From: CAYTSA01 sp964440345
GTDB taxonomy: Bacteria; Desulfobacterota; Desulfovibrionia; Desulfovibrionales; Desulfovibrionaceae
Reading direction: 5' to 3'
DNA: 11,716 nt
Assembly (NCBI GenBank): GCA_964440345.1
Contig: CAYTSA010000109.1
Coordinates: 1-11,716 of the forward strand
This document shows, in pieces, positions 5,240 to 11,716 of the stretch (position 1 is the stretch's first letter; the number at the start of each line of letters is the position of its first letter). The position numbers were made by a program, and so were the translations under genes. The notes under the pieces were generated by a model that was given only the letters and a program-made list of their open reading frames with translations, was not told the origin of the DNA and searched no databases.

Positions 5240-5958
5240 CGCCGCCGCTGCTCCAGCTGGAGAAACTTCACTTTGCCTATCCCGGTCGCGGGCCAGTACT
5301 CCAGGGGGCCAGCCTGTCCATGAAGGACGGGGAGAAAATCGGCCTGATAGGCGACAACGGCCGCGGCAAGTCCACGCTGCTGCTCTGCACGGTGGGACTG
5401 CTGACGCCGCAGTCCGGCCGTGTGCTGTTGCGGGGTAATCCAGTTCGCACGGAAAAACAGTTTCACGCTCTGCGGCGCGAAGTGGGCCTGTTGTTCCAGA
5501 ACGCTGACGACCAGCTTTTTTCACCCACCGTGCTGGAGGACGTGTGCTTTGGACCGCTGAACTTGGGGCAGACCCGAAAACAAGCTGCGGCCGCGGCAGA
5601 GCGAGCCCTGGCCGCTGTGGGACTGGAAGGATTTGAGGGTCGGCTGACCCACCAGCTCTCCGGCGGGGAGAAGCGGCTGGCCGCCCTGGCCGGGGTGCTG
5701 GCCATGCGGCCCAAGGCTTTGTTGCTGGACGAACCCACCAACGACCTGGACCGGTCCGCCCGGAGCAGGTTGCTGGAGGTGCTGCGCAGGCTGGACCTGG
5801 CTTGCCTGGTCATCTCCCACGACTGGGATTTTCTGGTAGAGGCGGCCGAATTCCACTACGTGCTTGAGGAGGGCGTCATTGAAAAAGACACCCCGGCCCG
5901 GCTGCACCGCCACGCCCACCGCCATCCCCTGGGCCACGCCCCGCACACGCACGAGTAG
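5236..5958 (+). CDS. cbiO: Nickel/cobalt ECF transporter ATPase (CbiO/NikO)
   Basis: A 240-residue ABC ATPase. Walker A is GDNGRGKST (39-47), the Q-loop is FQNADDQLF (Gln88), the signature is LSGGE (141-145), Walker B is ALLLDEP (161-167) and the switch His is His195 in VISHD. The QNADDQLFSPTVLEDVCFGP segment is typical of ECF ATPases. Walker A has Arg43 where Ser or Ala is common; the family tolerates this. The C-terminus ends with seven His in the last 17 residues (224-239), a likely metal-binding tail. The start at 5236 is chosen because it overlaps the cbiQ stop (ATGA) and gives the usual family N-terminus; the frame is open further upstream but that part is antifamily sequence. It ends 16 bases from the convergent ZIP gene. 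Confidence 0.93.
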   Translation: MTPPLLQLEKLHFAYPGRGPVLQGASLSMKDGEKIGLIGDNGRGKSTLLLCTVGLLTPQSGRVLLRGNPVRTEKQFHALRREVGLLFQNADDQLFSPTVLEDVCFGPLNLGQTRKQAAAAAERALAAVGLEGFEGRLTHQLSGGEKRLAALAGVLAMRPKALLLDEPTNDLDRSARSRLLEVLRRLDLACLVISHDWDFLVEAAEFHYVLEEGVIEKDTPARLHRHAHRHPLGHAPHTHE

Positions 5959-5974
5959 AGCGCCGCTCCTTGCC

Positions 5975-6811
5975 TCACAAAAACAGCAGCAGCGACAAGG
6001 CCATGATCGCCATGCCCGCCACTAGGCCATAGATGCACAGGTGGTGCTCGCCGTATTCCTCAGCAGAGGGCAACAACTGATCCAGTGATACGTACACCAT
6101 AATGCCAGCCACGCTGGCAAAGAGCGCCCCAAAGACCGAGGGAGTGAAAAAGGGCATGAGCAGCAGATAACCCACGAGCGCGCCCACGGGCTCGGACACG
6201 CCGGAAAGGAAAGAATAGCCGAAGGCTTTTTTTCGGTCTCCGGTGGCGTAGTAGATGGGTATGGACACAGCAATTCCCTCGGGCACGTTGTGCACGGCAA
6301 TGGCCACGGCAATGGCCAGCCCCAGGGCCGGGTCGCTAAGGGCGGAAGTGAAGGTGGCCAACCCTTCGGGGAAGTTGTGAATGCCTATGGCCACGGCGGC
6401 CATGACCCCAGCCCGTTTGAGCTTGGCGAAGTCGTGAGCCTCGTTTTTGATCAGGTTTTCCTGGCCCACTTCCATTTCTTCGATGGAGTGCATCTCGTGC
6501 GGGTTTTCATATTCCGGAACGAATTTGTCGATAATCGCAATGAGCGCCACGCCTCCGAAAAACGCGGCTGTGGTAATCCAGGTTCCGGTCACGTTGCCCC
6601 ATTCTGCAGACAAAGCTTCCCGCGCCTTTGGAAAGATTTCAATAAAAGAGACGTAGAGCATGACCCCGGCCGAAAAGCCCAGAGCCACAGCCAAAAAGCG
6701 GGCGTTGGTTTGCCTGGCCATGAAGGCGATGGCTGAGCCTATTCCTGTGGCCAACCCGGCGAACAAGGTCAGGCCAAAAGCATACAGTACTTCGCTGGAA
6801 CTGAAATCCAT
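5975..6811 (-). CDS. zupT: ZIP-family divalent metal permease (ZupT-like)
   Basis: A 278-residue membrane protein of the ZIP family, which moves Zn2+, Fe2+ and other divalent metals into the cytoplasm. Both metal-site helices are clear: HNFPEGLATF (His145 onward) and HNVPEGIAV (His174 onward), with Glu149 and Glu178. About eight membrane helices are visible. A His/Glu-rich cytoplasmic loop at about 99-130 (NPHEMHSIEEMEVGQE) is a typical variable metal-sensing loop. ATG 6811 is preferred over the longer frame from 6859, because the extra 16 residues (starting MRDGFIIP) are not ZIP-like and have no ribosome site; a G-rich stretch (AGGGGGCGAG) lies upstream of 6811. It is convergent with cbiO and divergent from the radical SAM gene. 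Confidence 0.9.
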   Translation of the reverse strand: MDFSSSEVLYAFGLTLFAGLATGIGSAIAFMARQTNARFLAVALGFSAGVMLYVSFIEIFPKAREALSAEWGNVTGTWITTAAFFGGVALIAIIDKFVPEYENPHEMHSIEEMEVGQENLIKNEAHDFAKLKRAGVMAAVAIGIHNFPEGLATFTSALSDPALGLAIAVAIAVHNVPEGIAVSIPIYYATGDRKKAFGYSFLSGVSEPVGALVGYLLLMPFFTPSVFGALFASVAGIMVYVSLDQLLPSAEEYGEHHLCIYGLVAGMAIMALSLLLFL

Positions 6812-6839
6812 AGGTGCTCGCCCCCTATTGGAGAGTGGT

Positions 6840-6845
6840 ATTATG
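6840..6845 (-). promoter_or_regulatory. Possible -10 element for zupT
   Basis: On the minus strand CATAAT (5 of 6 to TATAAT) lies 28 bases upstream of the preferred zupT ATG, in the 99-base divergent gap to the radical SAM gene. No good -35 is found at the right distance, so this is only a candidate. No metal-regulator (Zur/Fur) box was recognised. Confidence 0.25.
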
Positions 6846-6910
6846 AATCCGTCCCGCATACTGCCAGATTTCTTGCGCCATGGCTACGGAAGGGGCGGCA
6901 ACACGCAAAA

Positions 6911-8260
6911 ATGTATTTGACAGGCGGCAAGCTCCTCTTACACAGTATGTCCATGAATACTCAGCTCGCCTCCCAATCCGCCTGCCCGTCGCAACTTTTT
7001 TTGGAGATAACGACCCGCTGCAACATGCGCTGCGCCATGTGCGTCAAATACGCCCCGGAGAGCGACATTCCGGAAGCAGACATGGACTGGAAGACCTTTG
7101 CCAGCATTGAATCTTGCCTGGGTCATTGCCGGTCTGTGGTGCTCAACGGCATTGGCGAGCCTTTGCTGCACCCCCTGCTGCCTGACATGGTCGCCTTTGT
7201 CCGTGAACGCTTGCCTGACCATGGCTGGGTGGGCTTCCAGACCAACGGCTTACTGCTAACCCCACAACTGGCTGGCCGCATTGTTGACGCTGGCGTGGAT
7301 ACAGTCTGTGTATCAGTGGATTCGCTGCATCCAGCGCCGGAGGCGGAGTTGCACGGCGGCCGTTCTGTTGACCAACTGGCCAAGGCCATGGCCCGGCTGC
7401 GCCAGGCGGCTCATGGCCGCGCCAGACCCTTGCGGTTGGGCGTCGAGTTTGTTTTCATGCGCGACACCTTTGACCAGCTGGAGGACGTTGTCCGCTGGAC
7501 TGCCGCACAGGGAGGAGAGTACGTGCTGGTTTCGCATGTGCTGCCCTATGAGCCGGCCATGGCCGCACAGTCTCTTTTCAACCCCAACACGCCAAAGGCT
7601 ACGCAGGTTTTTCGCCGCTGGCGGGACATTGCCGCAGGCGAGGGGCTGGACTTGGGCGACGTAATAGCCGTGCTGCACAAGTTTATACGCTCGGCCGAGG
7701 ACAAGCGGCTTCTGGAGATTTTCCAGCAGATGAACATGGAGGCTGACGAGCAGGGCGTGTGGGTGCACCTGCGACGGCAGCTGGAGTGGGACAGCCGGGA
7801 CGCATCGCCGCATCAGGAAGCCATGGAGCGGGCCGGCAACGCCGCCCGGGAGCTGGGCGTGGAGCTGCACGCGCCGCCGTTGCAGGCAAAGGACGAACGC
7901 CGCTGCGAGTTTGTGGAGAACAGCGCCGCGTTCATCACGCCCCAAGGCCACGTGGCCCCCTGCCATTTTCTCTGGAAACGCTACGCCTGCTACATGGACG
8001 GCAAAAAAAAGGTGGCGGCGCCATGGTATTTTGGCAACGCAGCGCAGGAGGGGCTACAGAATGTCTGGGCCAGCCGACAGTTTCAGGAGTTCCGCGACGA
8101 AGTGACGCGGTACGAGTACCCTTACTGCGCCAACTGCAACTTCGTTCCCTGCCAGGACGTGCTCTGCGAATCTGCGCCGTTTGAGATTGACTGCTTGGGC
8201 GGCCGGGTGCCCTGCGGGCACTGCATGTGGTGTATGGGCGGTTTGCAGTGCCTTTCGTAA
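6911..8260 (+). CDS. Radical SAM/SPASM protein, putative metalloenzyme maturase
   Basis: A 449-residue radical SAM enzyme (437 if started at ATG 6947). The cluster motif C-x3-C-x2-C is in TTRCNMRCAMC (Cys37, 41, 44), followed by the GxGEP-type GIGEPLLHP and a VSVDS strand. The C-terminal third (from about residue 335) is a SPASM-type domain with 12 cysteines, ending PCGHCMWCMGGLQCLS; it should hold auxiliary iron-sulfur clusters. SPASM enzymes modify peptides or proteins. From memory, the layout and Cys-rich tail best fit the family named putative metalloenzyme radical SAM/SPASM maturase, so a substrate metalloprotein is possible but none is encoded here. Starts at 6911, 6947 and 6953 all have weak ribosome sites; homology begins near residue 27, so it does not decide. 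It is a single gene, convergent with the binding-protein array. Confidence 0.82.
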   Translation: MYLTGGKLLLHSMSMNTQLASQSACPSQLFLEITTRCNMRCAMCVKYAPESDIPEADMDWKTFASIESCLGHCRSVVLNGIGEPLLHPLLPDMVAFVRERLPDHGWVGFQTNGLLLTPQLAGRIVDAGVDTVCVSVDSLHPAPEAELHGGRSVDQLAKAMARLRQAAHGRARPLRLGVEFVFMRDTFDQLEDVVRWTAAQGGEYVLVSHVLPYEPAMAAQSLFNPNTPKATQVFRRWRDIAAGEGLDLGDVIAVLHKFIRSAEDKRLLEIFQQMNMEADEQGVWVHLRRQLEWDSRDASPHQEAMERAGNAARELGVELHAPPLQAKDERRCEFVENSAAFITPQGHVAPCHFLWKRYACYMDGKKKVAAPWYFGNAAQEGLQNVWASRQFQEFRDEVTRYEYPYCANCNFVPCQDVLCESAPFEIDCLGGRVPCGHCMWCMGGLQCLS

Positions 8261-8315
8261 GCAGCGGGGAAACGACCCGCCGCCGGCTGTGCTCATGTAC
8301 TCGCGGATGCGGTAT

Positions 8316-9092
8316 TTAGCGCATGGAATAGCGGGCCATGATACGGTTGTAGACGCCGTTTTCCTTGATGATTCGCAATCCTTCGTTGAACCTGGCCATG
8401 GCCTCGTCCGTTTTGGGGTGCATTTTCGAGAACATGACATGCAGCTTGTTTTCAGTAAGGGCGTTGGCAGTGGAAGCGAACAGGTGCTCTTGTCCGGGGT
8501 AAAGCTTGCGCAGCAGCAGCCAGCCCACCCGTTCGTCGGACGGGGCCAGCTGGATGCGGCCCAGGTAGAGCTTTTTGAACATGGACTCCTGGGTGTTGGA
8601 ATAATCAACCTCCACGGCGGCGCCGCGGAAGATGGCCTCATAATAGAAGCCTTTGGCGCCGCCAACGCGGTATTGCTTCAGGTTTTCCAGGTTTGAGTAC
8701 TCAAATGCCCCCAGCTCGCTTTTCATATAAAAGAAAACAGACCGGGACTCAGCTATGCGCTCTGAGAAAACAGCGTACTGCGAGCGCTCCTCGTTTTTGA
8801 CGTAAGGAAAGGCGGCCAACTCCTTACCTTCCTCCACCATGAGCGCGCATCGCTTCCAGGGCATGAAGGCGAACTCCGGCTCCAGGCCCGCGGCCAGAAA
8901 GGCGTAGGAGACTATTTCTGCGGTATAGCCGTACTGCGGTAAAGACTCCGAGACAAAAGGCGGCCACTCTCCGGTGAGTATGCGCAAAGTATCTTCGGCG
9001 AGGGCCTGGACCGGAAAGGCGCAAAGGCCGAGAACACAGAAAACAAGGATCACTTTCACCGTGGTCAGGATACGTTTTATTGACAGGTTCAT
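8316..9092 (-). CDS. SBP_bac_3-type periplasmic binding protein, array member 1 (most divergent)
   Basis: A 258-residue secreted protein with an N-terminal signal (about 1-32, ending near ALAED) and a periplasmic solute-binding fold like amino-acid binding proteins. Motifs shared with its three neighbours are LTGEWPPFVSES, FMPWKRCA, LAAFPYV, RSVFFYMKS, MFKKLYLGR and KLYPGQ. It is last in the minus-strand array, 22 bases after member 2, so probably cotranscribed with it. ATG 9092 is chosen over ATG 9110 because AGGAAA lies five bases upstream of it (+ strand 9098-9103). It is the most diverged copy: it has GRIQLAPSDERVGW where members 2 and 4 have GRVDLVPASELVGW, and ends ARYSMR rather than KYN-type. 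Ligand unknown; no permease or ATPase nearby. Confidence 0.85.
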   Translation of the reverse strand: MNLSIKRILTTVKVILVFCVLGLCAFPVQALAEDTLRILTGEWPPFVSESLPQYGYTAEIVSYAFLAAGLEPEFAFMPWKRCALMVEEGKELAAFPYVKNEERSQYAVFSERIAESRSVFFYMKSELGAFEYSNLENLKQYRVGGAKGFYYEAIFRGAAVEVDYSNTQESMFKKLYLGRIQLAPSDERVGWLLLRKLYPGQEHLFASTANALTENKLHVMFSKMHPKTDEAMARFNEGLRIIKENGVYNRIMARYSMR

Positions 9093-9114
9093 GGGAGTTT
9101 CCTGGCGCATTGTA

Positions 9115-9855
9115 TTATTGAGAAAAATTATATTTTCCTCGCAGTTGCTTGTCTATGCCCTTGTCCTTGATCACCTGGAGTCCATCGTTGAACCGCTGCA
9201 GCAATGCAGTAGCCTCTGGGAATGATTTTGAAACCATGAGGTGCAGGTCGTTTGCCTTGAACGCCGTGGCGGTGGAGCCAAATTTGTGGGATTCGCCAGG
9301 GTACAGCTTGTTGATCAATTGCCAGCCAACAAGTTCAGACGCCGGAACCAAGTCCACCCGGCCCATGTACAACTTTTTAAAGGCAGATTCTTCGCCTGAG
9401 GCGTAGTCCATCTTCAAGCCGGCTTCCTGAAAGATTTTTTTGTAAAAATAGCCGGCCACCCCGCCAATGGTTTTACTCTTCAATTCGTCGAGGTGATTGT
9501 AGTCAAAAGACCCCAGTTTACTTTTCAGATAGAAGAACACGTTTCTGGACTGGGCGATGGGCTCTGAGAAATAGGAGTATTTCTTGCGTTCCTCTGTAAC
9601 GGCATAGGGGAAGGCGGCAAAGGCCTCCCCGCTTTCCACCATTTTAGCGCAGCGCTTCCAGGGCATGAATTTGTATACCGGTTCAATGTCCGAAGCGAGC
9701 AAGGCGTGGGTAACGATTTCTGCGGTATAGCCGTATTGCGGTAATGATTCAGACACATAGGGCGCCCACTCGCCCGTGAGAATAATAACGTTTTCGGCCA
9801 TGGCGCGGGGAACAGACGCAAAGGCAAGAAATACAATCAGCAGAAACATGTGCAT
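9115..9855 (-). CDS. SBP_bac_3-type periplasmic binding protein, array member 2
   Basis: A 246-residue secreted binding protein: signal peptide about 1-20 (FLLIVFLAFASVPRAMA), then the binding domain. Family motifs are ILTGEWAPYVSES, FMPWKRCAK, AAFPYAVTEER, FSEPIAQSRNVFFY, ESAFKKLYMGRVDLVPASEL and KLYPGE. The TxER...FSEPI stretch corresponds to the ligand-contacting arginine region of amino-acid binding proteins. The start is supported by AGGAG eight bases upstream of ATG 9855; ATG 9849 is an alternative. The lip segment SESLPQYGYTAEIV is identical to member 1, while the middle of the protein follows members 3 and 4, which suggests a mosaic history. The 94-base gap to member 3 has only a weak hairpin, so the two may be cotranscribed. 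Confidence 0.87.
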   Translation of the reverse strand: MHMFLLIVFLAFASVPRAMAENVIILTGEWAPYVSESLPQYGYTAEIVTHALLASDIEPVYKFMPWKRCAKMVESGEAFAAFPYAVTEERKKYSYFSEPIAQSRNVFFYLKSKLGSFDYNHLDELKSKTIGGVAGYFYKKIFQEAGLKMDYASGEESAFKKLYMGRVDLVPASELVGWQLINKLYPGESHKFGSTATAFKANDLHLMVSKSFPEATALLQRFNDGLQVIKDKGIDKQLRGKYNFSQ

Positions 9856-9949
9856 GGGAAAAACTCCTACAGCTACATGTATAGAGCAAAGAAGACACCG
9901 CTGCCCAAGCTTTCATTTTGCAGAGTGCTTGGAAAGAGAACAGGATCAA

Positions 9950-10690
9950 CTATTCAGAAACGTTGTACTTGGCCAGTATCTTTTTGTATATGCCCTTTTC
10001 CTTGATGTCCGCCAGGCCCTGGTTGAAGCGTTCCATCAACTCCTTGGCGCCCGGGAACTTTTTGGAAACCATCAGGTGTAATTTGTTGGCGCTGAACGCC
10101 TTGGCCGTGGAGCCGAACTTCTGCTCCTCGCCGGGGTAGAGCTTCTTGATCATTTCCCAGCCCACCAGCTCGGATGCGGGAACCAGCTGCACCCGGGCCA
10201 TGTACAGCTTTTTGAAGGCGGACTCCTCGTCGGTGGTGTAGTCCACGTTCAGGCCGGCTTCCTTGAAGGACTTTTCATAAAAATTTCCGCTCACCCCGCC
10301 GATGGAATATTGCTGCAGGTCTTCCAGCTTCTCGTAGTCGAGGCTTGCCAGGTTGCTTTTCAAGTAGAAGAACACGGTCCGGGTCTGGGTGATGGGCTCG
10401 GAGAACATGGCGTATTCCTCCCGCTCCGCGGTAATAGCGTAGGGAAAGGCGGCAAGCACTTCGCCCTGCTCCACGGAGTGAGCGCAGCGTTTCCAAGGCA
10501 TAAAGCTGAATGCCGGCTCAATGTCTGCGGCCAGGGCGGCGTGGCTGACGATCTCGGCAGTGAAGCCGTTGTTGTCCATGTTTTTAGAAACGTAGGGCGC
10601 CCATTCGCCAGTGACGATCTCCACGCGCTCGGCGTGGGCCGAAATGCTGAACACCAAGCAAAAGATCACAACAAAAAAATACGTGCGCAT
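9950..10690 (-). CDS. SBP_bac_3-type periplasmic binding protein, array member 3
   Basis: A 246-residue secreted binding protein (signal about 1-20, ending SAHAE). It aligns without gaps to member 4, with 177 of 246 positions identical by my hand count (about 72%). Shared features include NNGFTAEIVSHA, FMPWKRCA, TAEREEYA, ESAFKKLYM and the end KYNVSE. At position 168 it has Gln (ARVQLVPASEL) where members 2 and 4 have Asp. The start is supported by AAAGGAG eight bases upstream of ATG 10690. A 199-base gap with a terminator-like hairpin and a candidate promoter precedes it, so it may begin its own transcript. Substrate unknown; related orphan proteins can serve chemosensory or signalling partners instead of an ABC importer (inference). 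Confidence 0.88.
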   Translation of the reverse strand: MRTYFFVVIFCLVFSISAHAERVEIVTGEWAPYVSKNMDNNGFTAEIVSHAALAADIEPAFSFMPWKRCAHSVEQGEVLAAFPYAITAEREEYAMFSEPITQTRTVFFYLKSNLASLDYEKLEDLQQYSIGGVSGNFYEKSFKEAGLNVDYTTDEESAFKKLYMARVQLVPASELVGWEMIKKLYPGEEQKFGSTAKAFSANKLHLMVSKKFPGAKELMERFNQGLADIKEKGIYKKILAKYNVSE

Positions 10691-10698
10691 TGATCTCG

Positions 10699-10742
10699 CT
10701 CCTTTACGATAAGGGTAGTATTTGGAAAAAAGGGTCTGTCAA
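10699..10742 (-). promoter_or_regulatory. Candidate promoter and ribosome site for array member 3
   Basis: On the minus strand a consensus -35, TTGACA (10742-10737), is followed after 16 bases by TACTAC (10720-10715), a weak -10, and then AAAGGAG (10705-10699) eight bases before ATG 10690. The consensus -35 and its place downstream of a terminator-like hairpin support an independent transcript for members 3 to 1. Confidence 0.4.
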
Positions 10743-10834
10743 AAATGATAATACGCTGAAAACGTTTCAGCCGTGCGACGATTGAAAGGAGAGGGTGTTA
10801 CAGTCTAGGGCTGCTTTGTCGCTCACACTGCTGC

Positions 10835-10873
10835 AAAAGCACAGGCCGAAGCCGCTAGCAGCCCCGGCCTGTG
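10835..10873 (-). terminator. Terminator-like hairpin after array member 4
   Basis: On the minus strand CACAGGCCG (10873-10865) pairs perfectly over 9 bp with CGGCCTGTG (10848-10840) around a 16-base loop, followed by C and TTTT (10838-10835). It starts 17 bases after the stop of member 4. The T-run is short, so termination may be partial. Confidence 0.5.
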
Positions 10874-10889
10874 AGTGCTAAACACCAGT

Positions 10890-11630
10890 TTATTCAGACA
10901 CGTTGTACTTGGCCAAAATCTTGGCGTATATTCCCTTCTCTTTGATGTCCTGCAAGCCTTTGTTAAAATCCTCCAGCATGGCTTGGGAGTTGGGGTATTT
11001 CTTGGACACCATCAGGTGCAGGGTGTTGTCCTTGAAGGACGTGACGGTGGAGCCGAATTTCTGCTCTTCGCCAGGGTACAGCTTCTTGATAAGCTCCCAG
11101 CCCACGAGTTCAGACGCTGGAACCAGGTCCACCCGACCCATGTATAGTTTTTTGAAAGCAGACTCTTCGTTGGTGGCGTAGTCCACATTCAGGCTGACGT
11201 TCTTGAAGGTGGTTTCATAAAAGTTTCCGGCCACGCCGCCTACAGCTTTGCCTTTGAGTTCAGTAAGGTCGACAAAGTCAAAAGACCCCAGGTTGGACTT
11301 TATGTAGAAAAATACGTTCCGGGTTTTGGCGATAGGCTCGGAGAACGAGGCGTATTCCTCTCGTTCCGCGGTGACGGCGTAGGGGAAGGCGGCAAGCCCC
11401 TCGCCGCTCTCCACGTTGCGGGCGCAACGCTTCCAGGGCATGAAGCTGAAAGCTGGCTCCAGGTCAGCGGCAAGCATGGCGTGGCTGACAATCTCAGCGG
11501 TGAAGCCGTTGTTTTCCATGTTTTCGGAGACATACGGGGGCCACTCGCCGGTCATGATAGTGACTTGTTCAGCCCAGGCCGAAGCGCTGCAGAGCAGGCA
11601 AAGCATAAGGGCGCATAGAAACGTACGCAT
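10890..11630 (-). CDS. SBP_bac_3-type periplasmic binding protein, array member 4
   Basis: A 246-residue secreted binding protein, first in the minus-strand array. Signal peptide about 1-20 (FLCALMLCLLCSASAWA), then the binding domain with MTGEWPPYVSENMENNGFTA, FMPWKRCAR, AAFPYAVTAEREEYASFSEP, TRNVFFYIKSNL, ESAFKKLYMGRVDLVPASEL and KLYPGEEQKFGST. It is closest to member 3 (about 72% identical, no gaps). AAAGGAG about eight bases upstream of ATG 11630 supports the start. A TATATA-like -10 lies at about 11660 upstream, with no convincing -35. A terminator-like hairpin follows it, so it may be partly separate from the other three. Ligand unknown. Confidence 0.88.
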   Translation of the reverse strand: MRTFLCALMLCLLCSASAWAEQVTIMTGEWPPYVSENMENNGFTAEIVSHAMLAADLEPAFSFMPWKRCARNVESGEGLAAFPYAVTAEREEYASFSEPIAKTRNVFFYIKSNLGSFDFVDLTELKGKAVGGVAGNFYETTFKNVSLNVDYATNEESAFKKLYMGRVDLVPASELVGWELIKKLYPGEEQKFGSTVTSFKDNTLHLMVSKKYPNSQAMLEDFNKGLQDIKEKGIYAKILAKYNVSE

Positions 11631-11716
11631 GGTTAAACTCCTTTAAGTTTTTTGGATATATAGTGTTAATGAAACTGCATGAAGCAATAGGCGAGAAAGG
11701 TCACAGAACTACGGAG

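Noticed and set aside
6917..6944. TTGACA followed after 16 bases by TACACA, a possible promoter for the radical SAM gene
   Set aside because: It lies inside the longest reading frame and within ten bases of the alternative ATGs, the -10 matches only three of six, and it would make the transcript nearly leaderless.
8261..8283. Hairpin GCAGCGGG/CCCGCCGC between the radical SAM gene and array member 1
   Set aside because: It has an A/C mismatch and no T-run on either strand, so I do not call it a terminator.
9905..9932. Hairpin CCAAGC/GCTTGG between array members 3 and 2
   Set aside because: Only 6 bp with a 16-base loop and no T-run on the minus strand; likely chance.
10310..10693. Long open frame antisense to array member 3, with similar ones opposite members 1 and 4 and opposite several other genes
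   Set aside because: They mirror the codon structure of well-supported genes, lack ribosome sites and show no recognisable protein features.
8316..11630. Regular repeat spacing that could suggest a repeat array
   Set aside because: The periodicity of about 0.8-0.9 kb is fully explained by four paralogous genes; there are no CRISPR-like short repeats anywhere in the window.

Overview
The window looks like a chromosomal segment of a GC-rich, sulfate-reducer-type deltaproteobacterium (Desulfovibrio-like). This is inferred from three things: a five-gene CbiM/NikM-type nickel ECF transporter with the NikL and NikK accessory proteins, a divergent gene starting like the DHH/CBS/nucleotidyltransferase proteins of that group, and an array of orphan periplasmic binding proteins. 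No 16S or other marker is present, so the taxonomy is a judgement.

Layout. 1-68: the first 22 codons of a minus-strand DHH-phosphoesterase-type gene. 69-292: divergent intergenic DNA with a chain of small hairpins. 293-873: an arylamine N-acetyltransferase gene that keeps its Cys-His-Asp triad but has an internal deletion, a frameshift and a lost 3' end, the last coinciding with a palindromic repeat. 899-2131: an accessory island that looks less GC-rich by eye, holding a HepT/MntA toxin-antitoxin pair, a stretch of unassigned DNA and a decayed IS1595-family transposase fragment. 2284-5958: nickel/cobalt importer genes in the order cbiM(nikM)-nikL-nikK-cbiQ(nikQ)-cbiO(nikO). 5975-6811: a convergent ZIP-family divalent metal permease. 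6911-8260: a radical SAM/SPASM protein with an unusually Cys-rich C-terminus. 8316-11630: four tandem paralogous SBP_bac_3-type periplasmic proteins on the minus strand, with no permease or ATPase beside them.

How it fits together. The centre of the window is a metal-acquisition neighbourhood: an ECF nickel importer, a ZIP permease and a putative metalloenzyme-maturation radical SAM enzyme. In the importer, CbiM has His2, and NikL and NikK are both predicted to be trimmed by signal peptidase to a protein with His as residue 1; CbiO ends in a His-rich tail. The importer operon is interrupted by two terminator-like structures, one overlapping the end of nikL and one between nikK and cbiQ. The second carries a perfect copy of the same palindromic element found at the end of the N-acetyltransferase pseudogene, placed in its loop.

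The best leads are the palindromic element (two perfect copies and one degenerate copy, tied to a gene end, a stop codon and a terminator), the internally punctuated nickel operon, and the binding-protein array, whose second member looks like a mosaic of the two subtypes. I found no CRISPR array, rRNA, convincing tRNA or complete mobile element.
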